A stretch of DNA of 29,485 nt from a virus. Location: IMG/VR virus record IMGVR_UViG_3300047560_000516, positions 1 through 29,485 of that record. The stretch is one strand, 5' to 3'. The notes beneath the pieces were generated by a model, which was not told the origin of the DNA, ran no database searches, and worked only from the letters and a program-made list of their open reading frames with translations. How positions within the stretch are numbered: position 1 is the stretch's first letter; each line of letters opens with the position of its first letter. Made by a program: the position numbers and the translations under genes. Shown here in pieces: positions 15,432-22,457 of this stretch.

Positions 15432-16205
15432 TTATTGTGTTGCTCTATACGTAATTGTATGCGTCATCTGAGCATTAATCAACGGGGAAACAGTAACTCT
15501 TACGTTATCAGATGCAATCAACACATCATAACGAGTCAAACAATTTCCCACAAACGTTGTACCGTATGCAACATATCGCAAATCAGTGCGGTCTGGAGTA
15601 GTTGTCACTGCTAATGTTACTGTTTGACTGCTTCTATCTTCTGGATAAAGAGTATTGACTTCGATTGTTCCTGAAACAAATCTATCAGCAGGGATTTGAA
15701 AAATCGTCTGGTTAGTATCATTGTTAGGGGTAGTCGTAACAACTGACCCTATAGTCGCATTACCATAACTAATTGTACCAGTTGATACGATGTTATTAGA
15801 TGATATGTTATTAATTGTGAAGTCGGCAAGTGTAGTAGTGTTTGCGATATAGAAACTTACTGCACCGTTTGATTCTGATACGTTTACATTGCCCAAAGAC
15901 AATGCTGCCTGGCTCAAATACAGTTGATTGAACGGGTGTTCCAACGAACCCAGAGTAGCGTTAGCACTGTCTACTGGAACAATCGTAGTACCTATTGTCA
16001 GTATACCAGTATTAACATCGTAATTAAAAGACGGATCAGAGAAAAATGCATCAGCATTGTTGATTTGAATCTCACCTGTATTACCAGAGGCACCGAGACC
16101 AGCCATCTGGCCGAAATTGTTATTGATTCTTTCAAACGCTATGCGTAACGGGGAACCAGTACCATCGTTTGGTAACAGACCAAGGTCAATTAATTCTACT
16201 GACAT
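15432..16205 (-). CDS. Tail-fibre-like virion protein
   Basis: 257 residues. The N-terminus MSVELIDLGLLPNDGTGSPL followed by RIAFERINNNFGQM is the 'NDGTGD.LR.AF.KIN.NF' motif common to fibre and appendage proteins of aquatic T4-like phages, followed by a TGEIQINN segment. The middle has Gly/Asn/Thr beta repeats (ISSNNIVSTGTISYGNATIG); the C-terminal 100 residues form a separate beta-domain (TIFQIPADRFVSGTIEVNTLYPEDRSSQ...) with a single Cys. Probably a virion appendage protein. It has its own late promoter (GATAAATA at 16231-16224) and AAGGAT before the ATG. Confidence 0.75.
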   Translation of the reverse strand: MSVELIDLGLLPNDGTGSPLRIAFERINNNFGQMAGLGASGNTGEIQINNADAFFSDPSFNYDVNTGILTIGTTIVPVDSANATLGSLEHPFNQLYLSQAALSLGNVNVSESNGAVSFYIANTTTLADFTINNISSNNIVSTGTISYGNATIGSVVTTTPNNDTNQTIFQIPADRFVSGTIEVNTLYPEDRSSQTVTLAVTTTPDRTDLRYVAYGTTFVGNCLTRYDVLIASDNVRVTVSPLINAQMTHTITYRATQ

Positions 16206-16223
16206 ATTTCATCCTTATAAGTA

Positions 16224-16231
16224 TATTTATC
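16224..16231 (-). promoter_or_regulatory. Late promoter (GATAAATA) for the 15432-16205 gene
   Basis: Minus-strand GATAAATA about 18 nt before the ATG, with AAGGAT as ribosome-binding site. It is part of a divergent promoter pair with 16254-16261. Confidence 0.65.
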
Positions 16232-16253
16232 ACGGTGTTCAACTCGTTTTGGG

Positions 16254-16261
16254 CATAAATA
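16254..16261 (+). promoter_or_regulatory. Plus-strand late promoter (CATAAATA) for the endonuclease
   Basis: CATAAATA on the plus strand, 22 nt before the ATG at 16284, with AAGGAG (16273-16278) as a good ribosome-binding site. It is the only plus-strand promoter supported in the window. Confidence 0.65.
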
Positions 16262-16283
16262 GTAGACTATTTAAGGAGCATTT

Positions 16284-17111
16284 ATGCACAAATTTCTATT
16301 AGGATTGTTGTTATTAGTTTCAGCATCCGCACAAGCATGGGACCAAAGAGCCCCGTTACCCGTTCAAGCATGTCAAGTCCATAGCCCATATGGATTTGCT
16401 AACACACAGCGTCAAGCAAGTGCTATCTGCCGTGAGGGCTATCTAGTTGCTTATGACGCACCAGTTAAAATTCCGGTTTATGTAGCATATACATTGAAGC
16501 CAGAAAACGCATTAGGTTGCTTCCCTAGAACAAACGCCTTCGTGGCTGATGCTAGTGTACAAGGTGGTGCTACACCATCTGACTATGTGGGCACAGGATA
16601 CGACAAGGGACACGCGGCACCGGACGGCGACCTATCTTATACTCAGCAAGTGGAATACGAAAGTTTTTTGATGACAAACATGTATCCGCAGCATGGAAGT
16701 CTAAACCGTGGAATCTGGAAGTTACTGGAAACTTCAGTACGTGGATGGGCAGTACAAACGAACCAAAGCTATACAATATTCGTTGGAGCTATGTATGGCG
16801 CTGGTGATGAATTCATCGGTAAGAACAAAGACATTATCGTTCCACACGCATACTACAAGATTGTAATCAATAATCAAACAGGTGCTGTTGCTGGTTGGAG
16901 ATTCCCTCACACTAAGCCATATGTTAACTTGGGCAACGACTTAACTAAGTTCCGTGTACCAGTCGCTGACATTATGAAAGAAGCAGGTGTTCAATATGCG
17001 TTCCCTGGAAACGCAAAAGAATTGGCACCAGGCCAAGAGTGGCCTGTAAACTTCGGTGCTCTTACACAGGCTAAGAGAAGCAAGTGCGGTGCTAACGCTT
17101 CAGCAGATTAA
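16284..17111 (+). CDS. Secreted DNA/RNA non-specific endonuclease (NUC1 family)
   Basis: 275 residues. A Sec-type signal peptide is visible: MHK, then FLLGLLLLVSASAQA with cleavage likely after A-Q-A (about residue 18). The mature domain has the beta-beta-alpha metal motif YDKGH (H110; Lys replaces Arg of the usual DRGH), then FLMTNMYPQHGSLNRGIWKLLE, in which N141 and E148 match the Mg-binding Asn and Glu of Serratia-type nucleases. Four of the cysteines could form disulfides in the periplasm. It is the only plus-strand gene, expressed from a late promoter beside the fibre gene and ending next to the spanin genes. It would act on DNA outside the cytoplasm: periplasmic incoming DNA, or DNA released at lysis. 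Specificity is not determined. Confidence 0.88.
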   Translation: MHKFLLGLLLLVSASAQAWDQRAPLPVQACQVHSPYGFANTQRQASAICREGYLVAYDAPVKIPVYVAYTLKPENALGCFPRTNAFVADASVQGGATPSDYVGTGYDKGHAAPDGDLSYTQQVEYESFLMTNMYPQHGSLNRGIWKLLETSVRGWAVQTNQSYTIFVGAMYGAGDEFIGKNKDIIVPHAYYKIVINNQTGAVAGWRFPHTKPYVNLGNDLTKFRVPVADIMKEAGVQYAFPGNAKELAPGQEWPVNFGALTQAKRSKCGANASAD

Positions 17112-17378
17112 TTACTTGCCGATTTTGTCGTAATTGATTTTATTGATTTGATACCATTCAATCCATACATCGCTTTTCAAAGCGCATTCATAGTATGTTG
17201 AATAGTTGATATTAATAGTCTTACTAACATCACTCAACTTTGCCCCCTCTTGAAGTTTTTTCAAGTCGGGGCAATTTTCCATTGCACCAGCCTTAACAGG
17301 TGGTTCAGGGAACTTAGGTATTACAGGTGGAGTAGTGCAACCTGCAAGTAACCATAGTGATAGGACTAGTACTCTCAT
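17112..17378 (-). CDS. Rz1-like outer-membrane lipoprotein spanin (o-spanin)
   Basis: 88 residues. Lipoprotein signal: MRVLVLSLWLLAGC, lipobox L-A-G-C with Cys14 as the lipidated residue. The following TTPPVIPKFPEPP is a proline-rich linker typical of Rz1. Two cysteines later (CPDLKKL, YECALKS) are seen in many Rz1-like proteins of this type. It overlaps the stop of the i-spanin gene as ATGA, so both come from one late transcript. Its stop abuts the stop of the endonuclease gene on the other strand, with no terminator between them. Confidence 0.8.
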   Translation of the reverse strand: MRVLVLSLWLLAGCTTPPVIPKFPEPPVKAGAMENCPDLKKLQEGAKLSDVSKTININYSTYYECALKSDVWIEWYQINKINYDKIGK

Positions 17379-17803
17379 TTTGCTTTCTCCGCTGATTGAT
17401 TGTGTGCATCTACAAAGGGTTTAGGAATTACACAAGTGTTATCATACTTGGTAACTTCTCTATCAATGTAGCGAGTAATATACTCTTTCTTTGTCTTAAT
17501 CTTTTCTCTAACCTTGTCTGATTTCTTGGCTAACTTGTCATTCAATTCTTGGTTAGCTTTCTCATATTCAGCAGTTTGTTGCTTTGCTTCTTCAATACGT
17601 GCTTGCATAACATTGTAGTCATACAACCCGCCCTCTAAGAAAGTAGCGACAACTAAACCAATAACTCCGCTTAGTTTAAGCAGTAGTGTATATTGTTGAA
17701 TTAACTTAGCTTTACCAAAACCAAAGCCAAGAATCGCAGCCAACAGGCTAAGCCAGAATAATGTGTGGAAGATCCAGTCGGGGGTTATAGAGTAGATAAA
17801 CAT
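17375..17803 (-). CDS. Rz-like inner-membrane spanin (i-spanin) with two predicted TM segments
   Basis: 142 residues. Hydrophobic segments at about 10-27 (WIFHTLFWLSLLAAILGFGFG) and 42-58 (LKLSGVIGLVVATFLEG), then a long coiled-coil-like charged region (ARIEEAKQQTAEYEKANQELNDKL...) and a short end with NTCVIPKPFVDAHNQSAEKAK. Rz-type proteins span the periplasm through the coiled coil and join the lipoprotein to fuse membranes at the last step of lysis. Two membrane segments instead of one is unusual; the ends of both would lie in the periplasm. The late core CATAAATA ends 5 nt before the ATG. Confidence 0.75.
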   Translation of the reverse strand: MFIYSITPDWIFHTLFWLSLLAAILGFGFGKAKLIQQYTLLLKLSGVIGLVVATFLEGGLYDYNVMQARIEEAKQQTAEYEKANQELNDKLAKKSDKVREKIKTKKEYITRYIDREVTKYDNTCVIPKPFVDAHNQSAEKAK

Positions 17804-17808
17804 GCAAT

Positions 17809-17816
17809 TATTTATG
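17809..17816 (-). promoter_or_regulatory. Late promoter (CATAAATA) for the spanin pair
   Basis: CATAAATA ends 5 nt before the ATG at 17803. Its TAA (17814-17812) is the stop codon of the aminotransferase gene. The lysis genes are thus timed late independently of the sugar genes upstream. Confidence 0.65.
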
Positions 17817-18876
17817 CATAGAACTCGTGTACTTTATCAGAAATATACTCAACTTCCAAGTCCGTCAGTTCGGGATAGATAGGTAGACTTAAAACACCCC
17901 TAGAAAGCATAACACTCATACTTAGCATATCGGGTTTGGGTAGATTACTAGCTAAGGGCAAGTCTCCTAGTACATATTCATAGTGAATTTTACTAGAGAT
18001 TCCATTGAGCATCAGATGGGTATGTAGGGAATTACGTTGATCCAAGTAAAGTACATATTTCTGATGGGCGTGAGGTCCGGGTTCTCTGCTCAAACAGTTT
18101 AGGGGCAGGTGCTCAAATGATTCATTCCAGAACTTAGCAATCTTTGCTCTACGTTCTTGCCACTGGTCAATATATCTAATTCTTACCATCAAGTGAGCGC
18201 AATCTAATTCACTCATCTTGCTGTTTGTGCCAGTTTCTTGAAAGTATGGCTTATAGTTATCTTTATAACTTGATGCATAAAGATACAAGTGCTCGTCATT
18301 AGTTACAATTGCACCACCGTTGCCACTAGCATTTAGATTCTTTGTTGGGTCGAAACTAATTGCCATACCACTTCCTACATTACCACCCGCTTCTAACCAG
18401 TGCTGCGCTCCGTCTACAATGACACCATGACTTTCTTTGTAGTTGTGCGTTGGCCAAGGTCTGCGGCCAGTGTACCCCATGCAACATTCATATACGCCTC
18501 CGCGTGTATTAGTTAGCATGATACCATTCTTATCAGTATCTTCTAATTCAACGTTCCATCCAGCAGTTAAGAAAGCATTTAATGTAGCAGGATACGTGAT
18601 GTTAGGTAACAAAATTATAGGGTTACCCATCATGGTGCTAAGATGCTTTTGCTTTTTATATCGTGCAATAATCTCAAGTGCTTGTGTACCTGAATGCACG
18701 GTGATGGCATATTTTGTTTTAGTCTTGTGCTTCAACCATTCTTCAAACGAACGGGTAAAGTGACCACCCACAAGCTGACCATCTTTCATGGCATCAGTAG
18801 TTGCCTGAAGCAACTCAGCACCTATATGCTTAAATTGCCTTTTTAGACCAAAATGGGGAATTACTAAGCCACTCAT
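17812..18876 (-). CDS. DegT/DnrJ/EryC1/StrS-type PLP-dependent sugar aminotransferase
   Basis: 354 residues. Transfers an amino group to keto-sugar nucleotides in glycan synthesis. Visible: VHSGTQALE (PLP phosphate-binding region, about residues 61-69), IVDGAQHW (Asp that binds the PLP nitrogen), and SFDPTKNLNASGNGGAIVT (Lys that forms the internal aldimine, with the GG of the family signature). N-terminal IPHFGL replaces the usual 'IP...P'. It overlaps the end of the epimerase by 47 nt, so the two are coupled. Likely builds a modified sugar on virion, DNA or host surface; target unknown. Confidence 0.85.
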   Translation of the reverse strand: MSGLVIPHFGLKRQFKHIGAELLQATTDAMKDGQLVGGHFTRSFEEWLKHKTKTKYAITVHSGTQALEIIARYKKQKHLSTMMGNPIILLPNITYPATLNAFLTAGWNVELEDTDKNGIMLTNTRGGVYECCMGYTGRRPWPTHNYKESHGVIVDGAQHWLEAGGNVGSGMAISFDPTKNLNASGNGGAIVTNDEHLYLYASSYKDNYKPYFQETGTNSKMSELDCAHLMVRIRYIDQWQERRAKIAKFWNESFEHLPLNCLSREPGPHAHQKYVLYLDQRNSLHTHLMLNGISSKIHYEYVLGDLPLASNLPKPDMLSMSVMLSRGVLSLPIYPELTDLEVEYISDKVHEFYA

Positions 18877-19801
18877 AATACTTTTGAAATCCTTCTTCTA
18901 CATCAGTTTTAGGGTCGTAGCCAAAATCTCTACGAGCGGCATCAATGTTCAATGCACCACGACTTGGAAAGTCTGCGTCTTTGTCACGTACATTGATAGT
19001 TCCTTTACCTACAATCTTCACTGCAAGTTGTGCTGCATCTAAAAGGTTGCGACTATGAGACTTAGTAATGTTGTATGTTTTATTGTCGGTGTTGTCTGAG
19101 AGGGCTGCGGCGACGATTCCGTCTGCGGCGTCTTCGACATATGTGAAGTCGAGGGTTTCACCAGCGCCGTTGACGTTGAGAGTGCCGCCTCGCATTGCAG
19201 TGAGCATGAACTTTGCGATGACCCTGTCTTCCACGTCAAGTGGGCCGTATACAGCAGAGGGGCGTATAATAGTATAATTAAGATTGTCACGACGGCTATA
19301 ATCTTTAACAAGCCATTCGCCCGTGAGTTTGAGTATTCCGTATTGTCCTTGTGGTTTGCAGTCATAATCTTCCTTTACATCATCAGTAAAATCACCATAT
19401 ACCATTGAACTGCTGATATAAACAAACTTTCTAACATCATAGTTCTTACTTGCTTCTAATAAGTTGAGCAAGCCCTCACTCATAACTCTACTTCCCCATG
19501 CAGGATTTGCATTGACAACTTTTTGTCTCGGGAAGCTAGCCATGTGAATTACAATCTCAGGCTGTTCAATGTTGAATACTTCATCCATACGTCTAGCATC
19601 ACATATATCGTATTCATACAATCCACCTACGTCTTCAATCTTCTTTAAACGTTCTTCCATCAAGTAATCAATTTCATCTTGTGGTATGATTCCGTAGTTT
19701 GTTTTGATATCCATGATAGACACGATATGTCCCATGTCTTGTAGTCTCTTGACTACGTTGTGACCTATTAGGCCTAACCCACCTGTTACTAAAATGTTCA
19801 T
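18830..19801 (-). CDS. NAD-dependent nucleotide-sugar epimerase/dehydratase (extended SDR)
   Basis: 323 residues. Rossmann motif MNILVTGGLGLIGHNVVKRL (GxxGxxG at about 7-13), catalytic Ser in YISSSMVYGDF, YxxxK in QYGILKLTGEW and RPSAVYGP. These define a GalE/RmlB-type extended short-chain dehydrogenase. ATG at 19801 overlaps the stop of the next gene upstream. The segment 19081-19260 is about 57% GC, against 30-40% around it, and covers the region of the protein just after the catalytic Tyr. Probably makes the keto-sugar used by the neighbouring aminotransferase. Confidence 0.87.
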   Translation of the reverse strand: MNILVTGGLGLIGHNVVKRLQDMGHIVSIMDIKTNYGIIPQDEIDYLMEERLKKIEDVGGLYEYDICDARRMDEVFNIEQPEIVIHMASFPRQKVVNANPAWGSRVMSEGLLNLLEASKNYDVRKFVYISSSMVYGDFTDDVKEDYDCKPQGQYGILKLTGEWLVKDYSRRDNLNYTIIRPSAVYGPLDVEDRVIAKFMLTAMRGGTLNVNGAGETLDFTYVEDAADGIVAAALSDNTDNKTYNITKSHSRNLLDAAQLAVKIVGKGTINVRDKDADFPSRGALNIDAARRDFGYDPKTDVEEGFQKYYEWLSNSPFWSKKAI

Positions 19802-20037
19802 TCGAATTTCAACTTAAAAAATGTTATTTGTTCTGGAGTCAAGTATGCCTTGATAGCATACACATAGCTATATGAAGTATGACTGATGCCTCGATGCCAC
19901 TCAGGTTCAGGATTGCTGTTTGCCATCACATACTTTCCGGCTTCTGTTTGTTGCCATTCATATATAGGTTGCGCTATATACAAATCAGGATCATCTACAT
20001 CACCCATCAATATTCTTTTGACTATATACCCCTTCAT
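19798..20037 (-). CDS. Small uncharacterised protein in thyA-epimerase operon
   Basis: 79 residues, MKGYIVKRILMGDVDDPDLY, then QPIYEWQQTEAGKYVMANS, and a C-terminal YAIKAYLTPEQITFFKLKFE. Mixed alpha/beta, rich in aromatic residues. No recognised family. It overlaps thyA and the epimerase by 4 nt on both sides (ATGA), so it is an integral part of the operon. Confidence 0.65.
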   Translation of the reverse strand: MKGYIVKRILMGDVDDPDLYIAQPIYEWQQTEAGKYVMANSNPEPEWHRGISHTSYSYVYAIKAYLTPEQITFFKLKFE

Positions 20038-20945
20038 ACTGCCATCTTTGCTTTTATTGCGTCATAACTTTGATAATTTTCTAACACAATATCATCAGGA
20101 TTGAACTCATTAATCTTGTGCTTGTTAGCATTCAAAACTAATGTAGGTAATGGTAAGGGATCTCTAGTTAACTGTTCTTTTACCTGTTCGATGTGATCCT
20201 TGTAGATATGTGTATCACCTGTAGAGATAACCAATTCTCCGACATTCATATCACAGCATTGTGCAATGAGATGTGTTAGCAAAGCATAACTAGCAATGTT
20301 AAACGGCAATCCCAAGAATACATCAACACTGCGCTGATACATATGGCAGCTTAGTTCTCTGTTCTTATTCACATAAAATTGTGACATAACATGACAGGGA
20401 GGCAAAGCCATTTGGTCAAGTTCGCCTGCATTCCATGCATTGATAATGTGTCTACGACCATTAGGATCAGTCTTCAATCCCTCAATAAGATTTTTGATTT
20501 GATCCGTCTCTTTGACATGGAACGCCCCGCCCCGATTGTATTGACTGCCGAAGTCGTCTTTGAACGTTTCTTGTTTGTGTTCGATTGGCGTTTGCCAGTG
20601 ACGCCATTGAACTCCGTAGACACGGCCCAAGTCGCCCTCGAATTTCGCTTTAGGCTTCCAATACGGAGCAAGCGCATTGGGCGTCCAGATTGTAGTTGTA
20701 CCGTCTCTGGTACCATGTGTAAGTTCTGCGAGGCGTCTTTCGTCACTTGAGCCTTCAAGAAACCAAAGAAGTTCACCTTTGCAAGCCTTCCAAGCCAACT
20801 TCTTAGTTGTGACGGCTGGAAAGCCCCTACGCAAATCAAAGCGAAGATTACGTCCAAAAACACTAATGGTGCCCACGCCAGTTCTATCATCTTTTATTTC
20901 TCCGTTATCTAATATGTCTTGTAATAGTTCTAAGTATTGTTTCAT
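20034..20945 (-). CDS. thyA: Thymidylate synthase (ThyA type)
   Basis: 303 residues. Converts dUMP and methylene-tetrahydrofolate to dTMP and dihydrofolate. Seen: RTGVGTISVFGRNLRFDLRRGFP (folate/phosphate region), catalytic Cys in QMALPPCHVMSQFYV, the dUMP-binding MYQRSVDVFLGLPFNIASYA and the HIYKDH end motif. Start ATG at 20945 overlaps the dihydrofolate reductase stop; the in-frame extension to 20957 adds only MEKK. The central part (20521-20700) is GC-rich at about 50-60%. It supplies dTMP for phage DNA synthesis with the reductase next to it. Confidence 0.96.
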   Translation of the reverse strand: MKQYLELLQDILDNGEIKDDRTGVGTISVFGRNLRFDLRRGFPAVTTKKLAWKACKGELLWFLEGSSDERRLAELTHGTRDGTTTIWTPNALAPYWKPKAKFEGDLGRVYGVQWRHWQTPIEHKQETFKDDFGSQYNRGGAFHVKETDQIKNLIEGLKTDPNGRRHIINAWNAGELDQMALPPCHVMSQFYVNKNRELSCHMYQRSVDVFLGLPFNIASYALLTHLIAQCCDMNVGELVISTGDTHIYKDHIEQVKEQLTRDPLPLPTLVLNANKHKINEFNPDDIVLENYQSYDAIKAKMAV

Positions 20946-21397
20946 TTTCTTTTCCAAATTTGGTACACATGGTCTTCATTGTCTTCTGAGGACACAAGTG
21001 TGTAATTACTTTCTAAGTATAACAAATCAATGTAGGTATCACAAGTGTATTCGGCAAATGTCTTTGTAAGATGTACTTCATCTATAATGTGCCAATTTGT
21101 GTTGATTAACTTTGCACCACCTATCAACCAAGCATTCTTGAACTCGGTGAAATGGTTTAAGTTGTTGACAGCTATCGCTCCGATGGGCAATACTGTATCT
21201 CTGCTAGTGACTACGAAATTCAATCTACCTAACAATGGTTGTTTCGGTAAACTGTCCCAAGTGTTACGACCCATGACAATCACTTGCCCATCTGTCAAAC
21301 GTTTGAATCTTGGCAAATCGCCCTGAATTTTACTCCAGGGCAATCTGTTTTCATAGCCTATTCCTCCTTTAGGATCACAAGCTATTACGGCTTTCAT
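20942..21397 (-). CDS. folA: Dihydrofolate reductase
   Basis: 151 residues, near the usual length. Reduces dihydrofolate with NADPH, restoring the cofactor used up by thymidylate synthase. Visible: MKAVIACDPKGGIGYENRLPW (Met-20 loop and NRLPW), DLPRFKRLTDGQVIVMGRNTWDSLP (folate and NADPH contacts) and the late strand VHLTKTFAEYTCDTYIDL. The usual active-site acidic residue is seen as D in QGDLPRFK. ATGA overlaps with genes on both sides. Neighbour pairing of thyA and folA is common in T4-like phages. Confidence 0.95.
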   Translation of the reverse strand: MKAVIACDPKGGIGYENRLPWSKIQGDLPRFKRLTDGQVIVMGRNTWDSLPKQPLLGRLNFVVTSRDTVLPIGAIAVNNLNHFTEFKNAWLIGGAKLINTNWHIIDEVHLTKTFAEYTCDTYIDLLYLESNYTLVSSEDNEDHVYQIWKRK

Positions 21398-21693
21398 AAT
21401 TTATTCAATAACCTATCTGTCTCTGGTTGCACTATTTGTGCAATAGCTTCAATGTTAAGCACAATCTCGAAACTAATCATATCGTCATCCAACTCATTTA
21501 AGTTACGTGCTACGACTTCTTCAACTTCTTCTGGTTCTAAACCTTGCTTTAGAAGAAGTTGAACATTGATTGTTTTTTGCTTTTTGCCTACCAGTCTTAC
21601 TACTATCTTTTTTATAAATTGAATGGGAGGAATAGATTTCTTATCCACACCTTCTAAGATGTGCTCCCACTTCCTTAAGTATTCTGGAGTCAT
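21394..21693 (-). CDS. Uncharacterised small protein, conserved-looking in T4-like phages
   Basis: 99 residues, MTPEYLRKWEHILEGVDKKS, then IKKIVVRLVGKKQKTINVQLLLKQGLEPEEVEEVVARNLNELDDDM and a C-terminal VQPETDRLLNKL. A helix-strand-helix pattern with acidic residues in the last half. I recall similar proteins in aquatic T4-like phages but with no known role. The stop overlaps the folA start. No metal site or membrane segment. Confidence 0.65.
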   Translation of the reverse strand: MTPEYLRKWEHILEGVDKKSIPPIQFIKKIVVRLVGKKQKTINVQLLLKQGLEPEEVEEVVARNLNELDDDMISFEIVLNIEAIAQIVQPETDRLLNKL

Positions 21694-21697
21694 TTAA

Positions 21698-22396
21698 TTA
21701 TGCAAATGTTGGTGTCTTAACCTTTGGTGGGCGACCTCTACCTCTTTTAACTGGTGTTTCGGCTGTTACTTGAGTTGCTGTAGGAATACCTAACATATCG
21801 TTAGCTTGTTGTTCCAAACGTGCGCTCTCTGCTAACAAACCTTTTGCTTCTGATGCCATGCGTTGTGCTTGTTGTAGCAAGTTGTTTGCTAATACATTGT
21901 CACCTAATACACCTTGTGGTGCGTTAGTAACAGGTGGCAAATCACGTGCAGCCTGTTCGCCGCGCATCTTACGTGCAATCTCAGCTGGGTCTTGAATACC
22001 GCGGCTTGAATCAATTTCAGCTAAACGCTTAACTGCTTCTTCACCTTGTTGCATCTCATCCAAAATCTTGTTCAATTCATCTAACTTGATACGAGTAGTA
22101 GAGTTAGGTGTGACCACAACTTGTGATGTTTGTACTTTCTTCAACAAGCCCTGGCTGTGCAATACTTGCAAAATAAATTTACCATCTTTAGTATGAGTAC
22201 GATTCAAAGCGTCAGCTAAGTTCTCACTACTCTGACCGATATCGCTCTCGATACACTTCATCATCGGGTCATGGATGTGAATGTTCAATGTTTCGGTATA
22301 TGTAACTAAGCACATGTGTGGCTCGTTAGGTACTTCTCTAAAAATGATAGCTACCTTTCTATCACCATGTTTACCGACGTGTCTTAAAAAACTCAT
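21698..22396 (-). CDS. Possible RNA polymerase-binding protein (RpbA-like) with C-terminal AT-hook
   Basis: 232 residues. The first 110 residues (MSFLRHVGKHGDRKVAIIFR, EPHMCLVTYTETL, FILQVLHSQGLLKKVQTSQ, STTRIKLDELNKIL) resemble the proteins of aquatic T4-like phages that are listed as RpbA; T4 RpbA binds the host RNA polymerase core. I am not sure of this link. A helical region rich in Ala/Gln/Leu follows, and the last residues KRGRGRPPKVKTP are a clear AT-hook, which binds the minor groove of AT-rich DNA. It may thus link polymerase to DNA. AAGGAG lies 6 nt before the ATG. Confidence 0.5.
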   Translation of the reverse strand: MSFLRHVGKHGDRKVAIIFREVPNEPHMCLVTYTETLNIHIHDPMMKCIESDIGQSSENLADALNRTHTKDGKFILQVLHSQGLLKKVQTSQVVVTPNSTTRIKLDELNKILDEMQQGEEAVKRLAEIDSSRGIQDPAEIARKMRGEQAARDLPPVTNAPQGVLGDNVLANNLLQQAQRMASEAKGLLAESARLEQQANDMLGIPTATQVTAETPVKRGRGRPPKVKTPTFA

Positions 22397-22457
22397 AATA
22401 ATCTCCTTATGCCCGTAGGGCTAAAGATATTTAATATGAATTATTGCCGGTGAAAAA

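Noticed and set aside
12003-16205. Possible diversity-generating retroelement in the fibre region
   Set aside because: No reverse transcriptase and no adenine-variable template repeat seen near the fibre genes.
19039-19365. 108-codon minus-strand frame within the epimerase
   Set aside because: Overlaps the GC-rich patch in another frame; Thr/Ser-rich artefact with no start signals.
20391-20890. Open frames of 119 (plus) and 138 (minus) codons within thyA
   Set aside because: Both are in other frames of the well-supported thymidylate synthase; low-quality composition due to the GC-rich patch.
22405-22420. Small hairpin GCCC-TAC-GGGC before the RpbA-like gene
   Set aside because: Only a 4-bp stem with no T-tail; too weak to call a terminator or riboswitch.
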